From assembly GCA_016926575.1 (NCBI GenBank), contig JAFGOJ010000452.1, positions 1-5,760 of the forward strand: a DNA stretch of 5,760 bases, in the 5' to 3' direction. This document shows, piece by piece, positions 5,267 to 5,760 of this stretch (within the stretch, counting starts at the first letter, position 1; the number at the start of each line of letters is the position of its first letter). The DNA is from Anaerolineae bacterium. GTDB taxonomy: Bacteria; Chloroflexota; Anaerolineae; B4-G1; DUEL01. The translations under genes and the position numbers were made by a program. The notes below the pieces were generated by a model. That model ran no database searches and was not told the origin of the DNA. It saw only the letters and a program-made list of their open reading frames with translations.

Positions 5267-5760
5267 ATGTTGGAACATACGTACCCCATCAACCGCGACC
5301 GGCTCTCTGTCCTGGTCGCTATCATATTGCTCATCAGCGTCCTCTTTCGCTTCATCGAGTTGCCGTCCAACGCGTGGGAACTCGACATTCTGGGCTCCCC
5401 GTTGCGGGTTCAGTTCACCAACATCTCTATTTTGATCATTCTGACCGTGGCGGTGGTGGTGACCGGCACGCGCTTCGTCCTCCGCGCCCACCCCCTCGTG
5501 CCAGACAAGTTGCCCCGCCCGCTGTATCTTTCGTGGGTGCTGCCGGGGCTGCTCGCCGGCCTGGTCACCTATGCCGTCCATCAGGCGTCCGCCGTGCGCG
5601 TCTGGGGGGTCGGCGTGCTGCTGATTGGGTTGCTGGTCAGCCTGGCAGTGCGGGCGGAGTTCATTGCCCTCTCGACCGAAGACGCGCGTTACACGCGGGC
5701 ACGGCTGGCGCTCAACCTGTTGGCGTATCTGCTGGCGTTCTTTCTCTTCTACTTCATCTA
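5267..5760 (+). CDS. Unrecognised multi-pass membrane protein (5' part, runs off window)
   Basis: An open frame from ATG at 5267 continues without a stop to the window edge, giving 164 residues of an incomplete protein. The N terminus is short and polar (MLEHTYPINRDR), with strongly hydrophobic segments at about 13-30, 50-67, 88-105, 110-129 and 147-164. The basic and polar loops between them (for example 79-86 and 138-146) fit a polytopic inner-membrane protein. I recognise no motif and no family. The start is supported by the near-consensus promoter ending 10 bases upstream; the frame stays open back to a stop at 5198-5200, but the only plausible earlier start, TTG at 5228, lies inside the -35 box. 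Minus-strand open frames over the same bases are rich in Q, E and R with no domain and are shadows. It is divergent from the transporter. Confidence 0.8.
   Translation, partial: MLEHTYPINRDRLSVLVAIILLISVLFRFIELPSNAWELDILGSPLRVQFTNISILIILTVAVVVTGTRFVLRAHPLVPDKLPRPLYLSWVLPGLLAGLVTYAVHQASAVRVWGVGVLLIGLLVSLAVRAEFIALSTEDARYTRARLALNLLAYLLAFFLFYFI

Noticed and set aside
5036..5581. Minus-strand 181-codon open frame over the divergent region and the rightmost gene
   Set aside because: It crosses the promoters and the MITE-like element and is polar and low-complexity, while the plus frame encodes clear membrane segments behind a near-consensus promoter.

Overview
The window is GC-rich bacterial chromosome. 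I infer Chloroflexota (Anaerolineae-like): the kinase is a GAF-rich HisKA_3/NarL-type protein, one gene appears to have an almost leaderless promoter, and the gaps are full of small dispersed palindromes. No rRNA, tRNA or phylogenetic marker is present, so this assignment is only moderate.

Layout. Positions 1-160 are non-coding and hold a 16-bp hairpin, copy A of a dispersed repeat, and a 21-bp hairpin that probably terminates the operon to its right. Positions 161-3344 (minus strand) are a two-component operon: a membrane-bound GAF-GAF-HisKA_3 histidine kinase (TTG start, 827 aa), then 19 bases later a NarL/LuxR-type response regulator (226 aa). Positions 3345-3729 are a gene-free stretch with an AT-rich promoter area next to the kinase and a run of seven or more stem-loops, including copy B of the dispersed repeat in opposite orientation. 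Positions 3730-5025 (minus) encode a 12-TM-type major facilitator transporter (431 aa). Positions 5026-5266 are a divergent intergenic region. Positions 5267-5760 (plus) are the start of an unrecognised multi-pass membrane protein that runs off the window.

How it fits together. The kinase probably senses a membrane or cytoplasmic signal through its multi-TM and GAF regions, phosphorylates D56 of the regulator, and the regulator's C-terminal HTH changes transcription. The stimulus and target genes cannot be read from this window. The transporter is separated from the operon by the hairpin array, so a functional link is possible but not shown.

The coding content is ordinary. The most interesting parts are non-coding: (1) a 130-bp MITE-like element at 5086-5215 with 10-bp terminal inverted repeats, exact 6-bp flanking direct repeats and three stem-loops, sitting between two divergent promoters; (2) a near-consensus promoter placing the predicted transcription start 3-5 bases before an ATG; (3) a modular hairpin repeat in two inverted copies flanking the two-component operon. 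I did not find a clearly new multi-gene system.
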